This document shows, piece after piece, positions 1 to 15,588 of a DNA stretch of 64,000 nucleotides. Both the position numbers and the translations under genes were made by a program. The notes beneath the pieces are model-generated. The model ran no database searches, had not been told where the DNA came from, and was given only the letters and a program-made list of their open reading frames with translations. Every line of letters starts with the position of its first letter. Position 1 is the stretch's first letter. Origin of the DNA: Erpobdella octoculata (taxonomy: Eukaryota > Annelida > Clitellata > Hirudinida > Erpobdellidae); the NCBI GenBank assembly GCA_963978895.1, contig OZ022238.1, positions 46,944,210-47,008,209 on the forward strand. Direction: 5' to 3'.

Positions 1-57
1 AATTAAACAACTTTAAAATGATTTAAAAAATCGAACAGTTTATTTAGATAAACTTAC

Positions 58-153
58 CTTGAAATCGGCAGAGACTTTCGTGCGAGGGAAGGCAAGAAGC
101 AGAAGAAGGAAACAGAACGTAGAAACGAGGAAACGATAAAACTCCAACTGCAT
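58..153 (-). CDS. First coding exon of a secreted or membrane protein (partial, runs off the left edge)
   Basis: An ATG at 153 (minus strand) opens 32 codons that end at a consensus donor, AAG|GTAAGT, at 58/57. The peptide begins MQLEFYRFLVSTFCF and continues with a leucine run and then AFPRTKVSADFK. This is a short N-region, a hydrophobic core of about 15 residues and a polar stretch, as in a cleavable signal peptide. The next exon would lie left of position 1 and is not in the window, so the product cannot be named. The precise codon-phase donor after a signal peptide is the main argument that the exon is real; an upstream in-frame ATG at 223 would give a longer, less signal-like N-terminus. 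Confidence 0.5.
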
Positions 154-3007
<2,854 letters not shown>

Positions 3008-3079
3008 CAGGCACGTAGCCAGAGGGGGAAACATGGATGAATGCCCCCTCCCCGTTAGAAATTCCTAGCTACGCTCCTG
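3008..3079. mobile_element. Short hAT-like miniature element
   Basis: The left end CAGGCACGTAGCCAG and the reverse complement of the right end, CAGGAGCGTAGCTAG, match at most positions. They fit the CAG-start terminal repeats of hAT elements. The interior is 72 bp in total with C-rich and G-rich subterminal runs. I see no convincing 8-bp target duplication, so this may be a deletion derivative. Similar right ends, ending in GCCACTG, occur at about 10640-10655, 12050-12067 and 33490-33505. Confidence 0.45.
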
Positions 3080-3527
3080 ATAATTTGTAACAAATCCTCT
3101 CTAGTACTTCTAACAATAAAGTAGTTTTAACAATAAACATGGCAGTACTATTAAACTTCTTTAAAAACAAATTAACGCGAGATAATTCAATAATAATTAA
3201 CAAACAGAGACAGGTTTCGACCTAGTTACAATTGCGATGTTGCGATTGGATTGTTCCATCGTCGGTGTCTGGTGGGGACCTGGGTGTGGCCCGATTTGGT
3301 GCAGCGCATCTGCATCGCGTCTCGGCGTATTCGATATTAAGTAAATTCGATAGAAGTAAATTAGATAATTACTGTTAATTGAGAGCAACAAAACAACGCA
3401 GAGCAATGATTATTAAATATTTTATTTATTAACAGGTTCAGGGCATTTAATAGTTGCTGGTCGGTTTTGAGCTCTTCAAATTGAATGCTCAGTGACTCTG
3501 AGAGAAAAGGGATAGGAGAGAGAAAGT

Positions 3528-3625
3528 GGGTAAAAGAAAGAGAGAGAGAGAGAGAAAAAAAAAGAAAGAGAAAGTGTGTGTGTGAGTGAGAGAGAGAGTG
3601 AGTGAGTGAGAGAGAGAGAGAGAGA

Positions 3626-3706
<81 letters not shown>
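3528..3706. repeat. (GA)n microsatellite, interrupted
   Basis: Dinucleotide GA array with AAAG and GTGA interruptions in the first half and a pure run from about 3635 to 3704. The Ser/Leu-alternating open frames on the minus strand are shadows of this array. Confidence 0.97.
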
Positions 3707-3707
<1 letters not shown>

Positions 3708-4238
3708 CGAATGACCTCAAAGTCATATTCAATGAACACCTAAAATCAACAGTCCTGGTAAACACTTTCTATCATTAAAGTTGTTGGATTGAGGTGGAAA
3801 TTTAATCCAAGTTAAACATAATAATAAAATATAATATAAAAATACGATTTCAAATAAATATCGGTAACGCGCAAATGTTTAAAAATGTTTAAAAAGATTA
3901 TTTATTTGCGAGCACAGCGCAGAAAGCTAGTCGCAAACAAACAAATAAATTCATAAAAATTTAGTTTGCATTATAAATCCTTTGTATGCGAGATTTCAGA
4001 AATGTGTTTACATAAATCGATTAAAAATAAACTAAAAGATTATGCTTTAGACAGCTTTAACGCGTGTGCTAGCTTCGGCCGAGCCTGGCCCGATGTGATA
4101 AGCTTAATACGCTGACCCAGTCCGGGCTGGGGATGGTCATATAAATAAATAGAATGCTAAAACAACACTTCACGTTATAATATTTTGTAAAAATGCGAGC
4201 GCTGGTGTCATGTGGAATAGACCTCCTTGCATTTATCG
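3707..4238. other. No gene recognised
   Basis: AT-rich sequence with a moderately GC-rich patch at about 4060-4135. Nothing supportable as a gene. Confidence 0.5.
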
Positions 4239-4247
4239 TCCCCGGAT

Positions 4248-5150
4248 GCATATTTACAAAGCCGTACCGATTCGCAACAGACCACGCCCCTTCACTCCCA
4301 CATCCACCTGCAGCGTAGTTAATGTATGCTGGTGAATTAGATTCAAGGCATGATGCTGTTTTTATTTATTTAATAAAAATAAGTATATGTGATTAAAAGA
4401 CCAAAAGATGCTAAAATTTATATCCAAAACCAATTTGTATTAGAACTTTGAGTCACTTGTTTGTGTAAAGGCAATATATTCATAGTATAGTCCTTTAATT
4501 TTTTTAAGTAACCAAATTTTATTATTCTTTTGTACATTATTGAAGTGTATATTGTTCATTGACTTCATTCTAATATCATTTTTTATTGGATCGTCTACAC
4601 TAAAGAATGAACGACCTAACTATTACAACGCTTTTAACTTCACATTTTGCACATAAACGTACTTTTGAAGACAATAAAATTAAGACAATCAATTAAATGA
4701 TTGGCTATATAATTTAAGGTGCCTAAGAAATTGCAAGTCTGTTAAAGGACCTAAAACCAAATACTGAAATGTCGATCTGTAATTATAAAACTTGAAGAAT
4801 TAGAAGCGTAAAAAATTAGAAATAAATATAAAAAAAAATAAAAAATATAAAAATAAAATATAAAAAAAATTAGAAATTAAAAAAATTATGTATTCATTAC
4901 TTAAATAAATCATAAGAGGGCTGATTATAAAAAAAAAGTGTTTTTTACTTATACTTATTTTTATTAAATAAACAAAAACAACAACATGTCTTAAATCTAA
5001 TTGACCAGCATACATTAACTACGTTGCAGCATGGAATTCTAGATGTACTGACAATACAATGTCAGTATATCTAGAATTCCATGGCTGCAGGCAGATGTGT
5101 GAATGAAGGGGCGTGGTCTGTTGCGAACCGGTACGGCTTTGTAAATATGC
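4248..5150. mobile_element. Non-autonomous foldback (MULE/Merlin-like) DNA transposon with 9-bp target duplication
   Basis: The two ends are long inverted repeats. The left end GCATATTTACAAAGCCGTAC is matched by the reverse complement of the right end for about 100 bp, with few mismatches apart from one insertion. Both sides are flanked by the same 9 bases, TCCCCGGAT, at 4239-4247 and 5151-5159. That is a perfect target-site duplication and fixes the element at 903 bp. The centre is AT-rich with no coding capacity. Long terminal inverted repeats with a 9-bp duplication are typical of Mutator-like elements; Merlin elements (8-9 bp) are an alternative. The right arm carries an extra palindrome at 5030-5083. 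Confidence 0.85.
5030..5083. repeat. 54-bp near-perfect palindrome inserted in the right arm of the foldback transposon
   Basis: The 24-base arms at 5030-5053 and 5060-5083 pair with a single mismatch around a 6-base loop. The left arm of the host transposon lacks this block, so it is a later insertion. The flanks share GCAG/CTGCA-like bases, which may be a short target duplication. Confidence 0.85.
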
Positions 5151-5159
5151 TCCCCGGAT

Positions 5160-7820
<2,661 letters not shown>

Positions 7821-8105
7821 GGTTGTTGTTTTCATACGCAGTTAATCCAGACGGACGCGAAAACGAGAATTTGAAAATTGTTTAGCATTAAATTCAATTT
7901 GTTGAAAAATTTAAAAAATATCATTATTATAATTGATTTTTTATATTCAATTAAAATAATTTGTTTATATTAACGTTATACATCGACAAAAAACTATTAC
8001 ATGTGAACACGTGATCGCGTCTCAATCAAAAAAACTAATAAACACAAATAGATTGTTTAATTCAATAACTGCATCATCATAATCCATGTGTGTGTGGATG
8101 TCACT

Positions 8106-10033
8106 TTATAGACATTTCCCTTCTTGGAATCTAGCCCACTGCCACCCGGTGAAGTTGCACCTGTTACTGATGCACTGGTCGGTGTCGTGGCAGTTGCTGC
8201 CAGTTGTTCTTTTGATGTCACAGATGCCGTTGATGTGGAAGACCCTTTCTTTCTGGCACACGAACCCCGGACAGCACTGCATGTCTCTCTGGCACAACTG
8301 ACCTTGCTGTACGCACTCTACACAGACACCTTTCTGAATATTCAAATTGAAGCTGAAATTTTATTGTTATCTAACAAATGCGTATTATTTTAAAAGAAAA
8401 TTTATTAGAAACAATTATAAGCAAAGTCGCTGGTTTTTTCTAATCGTTTAAAAAAATTAACTAACAATCTATATATATAAAAGAACATGTCCTGACAGAC
8501 TGACTGACTGACTGATAATCAACGCCGAGCTAAAACGCCTCATTCTATATATTAATTTTATAGTGTAAGCACTTAAGCACCCACTAAGAAACCCACTAAG
8601 AAACAAGAAACAATAATGTGGTCTTGTACTGATGAATGACTGTTGTTTGATTATCTTCTCTCGTTTACCTACAATTTTTTTAACTTTTCATGCAAAGCTT
8701 TAAAAAATGACAGTTTGGCTGTGTAGGAGATATAAACCTCTATAACTAAAACAATTTTATAATTTTCAGCGTGTTTTTAAAGCATTTTAGAATTTTTATT
8801 ATGATGTAAAATTAAGTAAAGTTGACTGAAAATTGTACTCTATATACTCAATGTTAAAAAAATTCAAACATTTTCTTGAGGCTCAATTGAATTAAAAAAA
8901 TTTCGCACAACTTTGAGAGTCAATAGAGAAAGGTTTTAGTGGAAAAAATAAAATCGGTCACAAAATGAGCGAAGCAGAAGAGCGAGCGTGAACTGGAACT
9001 GGAGAATGAGCGGGGAAAAAGCGGGAACGGAAAAGCAACCGAAAGCGAAAGAGCGAGCAGTGAAGGGAAAGCGACCAGAAAGAGGAGAGCAAGCGGGAAC
9101 GGAAAAACAACCGGGAGCGGGAGAGCAAGCGGAGAAGGAAAGGGAGCAAGAGAAAAACCTCTAAAAACCCCGGGCAACGCCGGGTACCCCGCTAGTATAA
9201 GTTTTAAAAAAATGAGCTTATCTGTAATTTTTAGGCTTTTTATAAAAATTATTATAAATTTCACAGCACTTCAGCGCTCAACGCTAAAAAAAACTAACTT
9301 TTATTATGCTGTATCCACTTTTCCAGTAACACTGATTGGAACCGCAGCAAGGCAAGAAGCCTCCGCATTGGTCATTCAATTTTTTACATTTAATAACTCC
9401 ATCTCTTGCCAAGTTAGCTATCTGCGTCCAGTCCATCCCTGTTTCTGCTGCCCTCTGGAGAAGATATCTGAAAGTTAAGCATAAACCTATTTAATATTTA
9501 TGTGCCTAATAATAATAATAATCAGATTAATGTATGGATTGGACATTTTATGTTAATTTATCGACTGCTTATGCACCGCTAGATGAAATCTCGAACCACT
9601 TACAAATCTCTTGTTGTGATGTGTACCACATCTTCTTCACTTTCTGAAAATATTTAAAAATCATCTTAATAATAATAATGTTTGACAATATTTAGAGTGG
9701 CGTAAATCTTAAAGGACTTCAATGCCTTATAGAAATGGAAAAACTGATATAGGATAGTTATATCAGTCTTTTCATTTCTTTACAATTAACATGCAATGAA
9801 AAAATTTCAAGTTTAAGTTTATGTCGATAATAATAATAAAGTACCCAATACTTACTGCATCAATACAACTAATTACTTAGTAATTATCAGACAAAATAAT
9901 CAAAATACAGTATTATTTTGTAAGTAAATCTTAATTCAGTAGAATTACCTGGCTCGTCGTAATGATAAGAAGTGGACACAAGAATGAAAGATCCGATGAA
10001 CGTGAAGAGAAGAAAGTTGGAAAGACATTCCAT
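8106..10033 (-). CDS. Secreted 16-cysteine protein, paralogue A (4 exons, 173 aa)
   Basis: The spliced model on the minus strand has exons 10033-9949, 9643-9604, 9467-9299 and 8333-8106, which join in frame with GT-AG introns. The N-terminus MECLSNFLLFTFIGSF reads as a signal peptide. An acidic linker follows, then 16 cysteines, 5 in exon 3 and 11 in exon 4. Two modules of the form C-x6-C-x5-CC-x4-C occur, a spacing seen in knottin-like folds and in the N-terminal cysteine-rich region of Dickkopf proteins. I cannot assign a family or function. The second paralogue at 13082-14157 has the same exon phases and an identical final exon length of 228 bp. A complete Helitron lies in intron 3. Likely secreted; target unknown. 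Confidence 0.8.
8468..9195 (+). mobile_element. Complete non-autonomous Helitron (728 bp) in intron 3 of paralogue A
   Basis: The 5' terminus is TCTATATATATAAAAG, followed by a (GACT)n stretch. The 3' terminus has a hairpin, CCCGG-GCAACG-CCGGG, then a short spacer and CTAG. The flanking bases are A on the left and T on the right, the Helitron AT target. The 3' half contains imperfect G-rich repeats around GAGCGGGAAAGC, shared with the other Helitron ends here. There is no coding capacity, so it was mobilised in trans. Confidence 0.88.
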
Positions 10034-11684
10034 GTTACGCGTGTGATGTTGTAGTTATGCTGTGTTTTGTGATTGTATTAATAAGCTTGAGGTCGAGCAG
10101 AGTACCTAAACTATTTTTATGAGGTTGTTATAGTGCTGTACTCAACAAGTCACTAGCGAAAGAGGGGAGGGGGGGAGAGGCTGTAGTAAACAACGATGGA
10201 CGGATGTAATTGGATGTCGAAATTGATGGTAATTTATGGTGTTGTTTTTTTATTCCGAATTGCGCAGAGCGATTTTCGATTCTTCTGAAAAAAAAACGTT
10301 TTCATGCTAACTTAATCATTTAATAGAAACTGAACTTGAATGAAGGTGTTTGTCGTAATAAGATAAAAGTCAATGGGTTCTGGTACATGGTACCGTGGGC
10401 GAAGTTAGGGGGAGGTGGTTTTGGAGGTGGAAACCACCGAAATAAAACTTCAAAGTATTTTGTTTTAATGTAGCTTATTCTTTGTAAAAATGTGCTAAGA
10501 CTAAAACGAGATATAATACTTTCTTGGTCATCGGGCATTCTTGCAGAAAAACTACCTTATAATTTTTTTTAATTTTAGGACACGATTATCTACGATTTCT
10601 TAGAAAATTACTTTTCTGGAACCCTCACCAAAACCAAATCCTGGTTACGCCACTGCATGGTACGTATGTAGTTCAGTATTTATTTGATGGTTTCATATTC
10701 TGCTGTTATTTAATCATATAAGTTTTATACAATAAATTGTTTGTTCAATTTTTAGATAGGCATATCAACACGCACTCCTGATACGAACTTGCCGTGAAAT
10801 TTGTACAAAACTGGGTTTGCTTAAAGTTTACAAAATTTTCATCGTTGACTGCTGATAAATGTGATAAAACTTGTTTATTATTTTATTAATACAGTAGGAC
10901 CTCGCTTATATACGACCCCCGTTATGCAAAATAACATTAGGCCAGATTACTGAAAAGGTTAAGTCAAAGACAAACAGTTAAAAACTTTCATAAGAAAAGT
11001 TGCCAAAAGTGAAATTAATGGAGTTTTTTTTTTAAATTTCCTTTTTCCATATTTCTGTTTGAGCTTCATGAGACTGCGTTGCAGTTATTTTTTTTAAGGC
11101 AGAGAGAGTTATGAATTTTACTTTCAGTATTTTTTCATTTTTTATGGCTTTAAAAAAGTTTACGAACCTCTATAGGTACCGACTTTTTTTCAACATTCAG
11201 TTTAATACTAATACAATTTATACTTATTGCGGTGATTTTATAACAAAACTTCTGACGAACATTTCCAATTTAGGTCGGGGCGCTGAATTCTTTAATCTGG
11301 CCTGCTCTCTTAGCTGTTTTTAAAGACGTCATTTTTAAAATCTTTGAGTAGCTTGTCATACCAATAATATTACTAGTTATTTTATCATTAATCATTACTT
11401 TTACTAATACTACTACTGTTATTATTATTGTTTTCTTTTCTTTTAATAAATTCATAAAAAATAGAATACGTATGAGTCAGATCGGATCGGGTCATCGGGT
11501 CTTGGAATTTTGACATGTGAGTGGGTCGGATCGGGTCAAGTAAGACCAACTGGGTCGGGTCAAGCTTAAAAACACATATTAACCTTTTTTAAGGTTTGTG
11601 TAATTGGCAATATGAAAATTAGATTGGCTGCGGCTTGAGAAGTAAACAGTGTCTTTAATTTACTGTGGTTATTTTGCAACTTAA
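10034..11684. other. Intergenic; scattered repeat ends only
   Basis: A hAT-like right end (GGTTACGCCACTG) lies at about 10643-10655 and a degenerate GGGTCGGATCGGGTC tract at about 11475-11567. I see no gene. The first part is the presumed promoter side of paralogue A. Confidence 0.5.
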
Positions 11685-12260
11685 ATGAGTCCGACATTTT
11701 GGAGAATTCAAGAAAACTGCAAAAACGATGAAAATGATATTAGTGAACAGCTTTCCAAAGAACTAGTTCATTTAAAATCAATATTTGATGAATATTTACA
11801 AGATACAAATTGTTCACCTTTACAGTTACTTATTGGATTAAAACAACTGAAACTCGAAGCAATTATTGCGAATATTTTAGGGTGTTTTGTACAACACCAA
11901 TTACCAAATTTCCTTTCTTCATCAGAAGTGGCTCCGACTACCCCCCTCCCCTCCACCACCCCCGGTCATCAGGTTTTTCTGGAAGCAATGTTAAAAACAG
12001 ACGGGATGTTGTGGGAGCACATCCATAACCTTTTCCCCGGGCGCCAAAAACCTTAGGTACGCCACTGCCAATTACTGTGGCCAAGGCAGAACGATTTTTA
12101 AGTTGCTAATGTAGAGTAAAAAATCGGATAAAAATCAACGATGAACCAAGATCGGCTTTCGTCATTGAGTGGATTGTTGTCAATCAAGGCAGGATTAGCA
12201 AATCGGTGTGATTTTACAAGCATTATTAAAGCTTTTGCATGTCCTCGTAAAGCCAACAAA
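11685..12260 (+). pseudogene. Decayed hAT (ZMYM1-type) transposase fragment
   Basis: The frame at 11685-12056 contains SKELVHLKSIFDEYLQDTNC, and the interrupted downstream frames contain a run like AKAERF, then MNQDRLSSLSGLLSIKAGLA and DFTSIIKAFA. This order matches the C-terminal part of ZMYM1-like hAT transposases, whose dimerisation domain reads AERSFSKLK followed by MSQERL. The fragment changes frame and is interrupted by a hAT-type terminal sequence (GTACGCCACTG) near 12057-12067. It is a dead copy with no start, zinc finger or catalytic part visible. Confidence 0.6.
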
Positions 12261-13081
12261 GTACCTATATCGGTGACTATCCTACTTTATTTTTACAAAC
12301 TTTTATTTAGGTTACAATCTGAGTGTGTGTATGTGTGTGTTTGGCTTTCTCTGTACGCAATCTTGCAATTTAAATTTAACCTTTTTGACTAGCTAGGAAG
12401 TTGAAATTTTCAGCGTAGCTTGTAGCTTTATATTGGATGACAACACATAATTCAATTAAAAAAACTTAATTTGAACATCTTTCGTATTTCTAAATCGAAT
12501 GTATTTGAAATAAAAGTTTGTGTTAAAAAACTCGTTTTTTTACCACTTGTTATTGTTGTGTGTATAGTAACGTTTTTTAGTTGGATTAACTTAGTAGGGT
12601 ATTGAATAATTTTAAGTCAGTTTTTTCAAGTTATAAATAATTTTTTAATATGATAAATGCCTGAAGAGCAAAGGTAATATAATCAAATTGTGCAATATAA
12701 GTTTTGGGTTCTTGATGAGTCAGGTCGGCAAAATTGGGCCAATAGACAACTCTGATACGAGTTTCTATCGTATTTAAGTGTTTGCTCAATGAATATAAAA
12801 GTTCCACAAATGTCCGTAAACTGTATTTTAAAATGCAAAAATTTAATAATACAACTTTCAAGTAAGTATAATTAATGAGATTTAAAGAAATTTGTAAAAC
12901 AATTAAACACATAAATTTAAATTTCGGTCAATAAACAATTTATCAAATTTTCATCAACACTCTAAAAAGTATTAAATAATTTAAAAACTATAGAAAATGA
13001 TAACATCAGTGTATATCATGTGTGTTTAAAATTCAATAAGGCATATTCAAACAAACATAGTCCCAAGGCAGACATAACAAG
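12261..13081. other. No gene recognised
   Basis: AT-rich region between the hAT relic and paralogue B. It includes the presumed 3' end region of paralogue B, with no clear AATAAA close to the stop. Confidence 0.5.
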
Positions 13082-14157
13082 TTATCCACAAAATCCTTCT
13101 TGAAACATCAATTTCTGCCATGCTGTTCTCGTACACTTGTTACTTTTGCACTGAACTCTCTCGTGGCAGGACTCTCCTTGCTCTTTCTTGTCAGTGCAAA
13201 TTCCGTCCAGGTAGAGGGCCCTGTCCTTCTGACAAACGAGGCCACCGCAACATTGGCCATTCGCCTGGCACGTCTGATTTCTTTGAACACATGCTACACA
13301 CACTCCAGTCTGTAAAATTTTAATTTTTTGTAATTTTTATGTAAATTTTTATGTGATTACCTTTTTTCTCTGATTTACCGTTTACTTGAATTTTTTAGCA
13401 GTTTAAACCAATCCTATCACAATTTCTATGACATTTAGCGTAGTAAGAGGATGCTGATTTCACCAGAACACATCTTGGAAATCAGGTTTTTTTTTATAAA
13501 AACAAACTTTAAAACAGAAACTTTACTCTGACGAGACTGTAGCCGCTTTCCCAATAGCACTTGAAGTCCTTACAGCAGGGTACGATCCCCCCGCATGGCT
13601 TGCCCTCGGGACGGCATTTGAACAAGCCCCTGTTGACGCGATCTTCCATGGATCTCGATTCTTCGTTTTGTCTACAACGGATAATAATAATCAAAGTTAT
13701 TCAGTGGGGGACCTTTTAAAGCAGCGCTGTAATCATATTATTTCCAGCTAATTATGACGTGATTGTTATAGGTGGGATGAATAATAAAAGTTTTGTTATA
13801 TTAAAAAAAACAAAACAAAAGAAACTAAACCATAAAATAAAACAAAATAAATAATAAAATAAGAAACAAAATGAACAATAAAACAAAATAAGCAATAAAA
13901 TAAGCAATAAAATAAAATAAAATAAAACAAAACAAAATAAACTAGCGTCTCTTCAAATGATGACAAGATGTCGTCCTCAAACTCATCGTCACCTAAATCT
14001 GAAATTAGGTTTTGTTGTTAAGTGATAGATTTTTTTTTTTAATCTAAAATTGATCCGAAAAAAAAACTGATACGACCACGCGCTACTACAAACCTGCTTT
14101 GTTGCGATGAACCAACAACAATGCAACAAAAAAAGTAAACAGTACACCCTTCAACAT
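13082..14157 (-). CDS. Secreted 16-cysteine protein, paralogue B (4 exons, about 156 aa)
   Basis: Exons on the minus strand are 14157-14094 (signal peptide MLKGVLFTFFVALLLVHRN), about 13998-13965 (acidic linker LGDDEFEDD), 13671-13527 and 13309-13082. The 3' edge of exon 2 is uncertain: the phase that matches paralogue A needs a weak GTCATC donor, and a stronger-looking GTTTAT donor at 13942 would break the frame. Exons 3 and 4 align residue for residue with paralogue A, including GLFKCRPEGKPCGG and GVCVACVQRNQTC, and keep all 16 cysteines and the 228-bp last exon. The gene lies upstream of paralogue A in the same orientation, a tandem duplication. Function unknown; a Dickkopf-, prokineticin- or knottin-like fold is possible from cysteine spacing only. 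Confidence 0.75.
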
Positions 14158-15588
14158 TTCGACTGATAAAAAAAATATAAAAAACTTTTGAAACTCGGTA
14201 AAGTTAAAGTTAAGGTACGCAAATGAGACAGGCAAAGCGGTTCCACAAAGTTCTCAGCTTTTATTGCGACGTTTCAGAAACAGATGAACACCGACCGACA
14301 AACAAATTCGATAATGACGATCTCCATTTGAGAGAAGGGAAATTATGTTGAGTACAGCACTGTAGCGCCGTCGTTTATTGGAAACCGTAAATATTAAATT
14401 GTTGTCGAAGATAAATAGATTGAAAAATAATGGTTTTTAGATTACTGTGACAACAGTCTGTATTGTAATCATTTATCGTCCCGATGTCGCGCATCTGTCG
14501 AATAAACTAGGTAGAGTTTAGCGAATCTTGTTTCCAAAACATCATGGATATTAGGTCAATTGATCAGACTCTTGAAGCTGACTATAGTCAGCAGATTATT
14601 GAATACGTTTCTAACTAGAGATATCCGGTGGCGGATCCAGGAATTCCTGGTGGAGAATGGAGAAGCAGGGTAGTTGTAGGAACTTTAAAAGAAATCGAAC
14701 ACTTTCACCTTTTCTTCTCCTTAAAAACTGAAGACCGAGAGGGAGAGAGTTGACAGAGATAATTTTCCAAATGTTTTCGAAGACACATAATCTTCTCCTA
14801 AACAAACTTTATGGCCGAGGAGGATCTTCCTTGGATTCGCACCTGAAGATAACCCGTAAAAATAGCGAACCTTCCAATCAAAAAAAATCTGATTTAAAGA
14901 TTTTAGAAACGGTCGACCTCAGAGAAATTAGATTAGAAAGTTTGATCATACATATAAAATTCTACTAGGGTAGAGTGGGGCAAGAGGCCCATGTTTCAGG
15001 GAAACTGACAAAAACTCAACAGTCGTTCATCGTATGACTAAACTTTTTTGTATAATTTGATGCTTCATTAATTTAGCTATTAAATGATGTCATGCTGATA
15101 TCTACCTATAGTTGTTGTTATGTGTGAAATGCATTTTTCTGTGGGTACTCATTCGTTTCATAATATAAAGTTTTAACATCTTTAAAAACACGTTAAGATA
15201 AACGTGGTAAAAAATATCGCAATTTGTTATGAAGATGTGAGCACCTAGAGATGTCTTTCCTTACGTAGCTACCCACTGTTTCGCTCACTCTTGCATGATC
15301 CTGAAAGATAAGAAACATCCTACAGCGCTCCGCTCTTCTTTGTGTATATGTCGAAAATAAATTTTATTTTAGTCTTTTAATTATCAGTTAAATTTTTGTT
15401 CAAAATAATTTTTTGCAAAAAAATTTTTAATTTATAAAAAAATATATATATCTACAATCTTTGGCAAATTAAAAAGTAAATATTTAATGTTGGTGTCTTG
15501 ACAACAGCATCTACACACATGGACAATGTTTACTAATTAATTTGAGATTTTAGCCTCTACCGAAATAAACTATAACTTTAATTGCATT
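14158..15588. other. Intergenic between paralogue B and the LRR gene
   Basis: A hAT-like left end (CCGGTGGCGGATCCAGG) lies at about 14627-14643, and a repeat-like GGGTAGAGTGGGGCAAG begins near 14970. No gene seen. The two flanking genes diverge from this interval. Confidence 0.5.
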
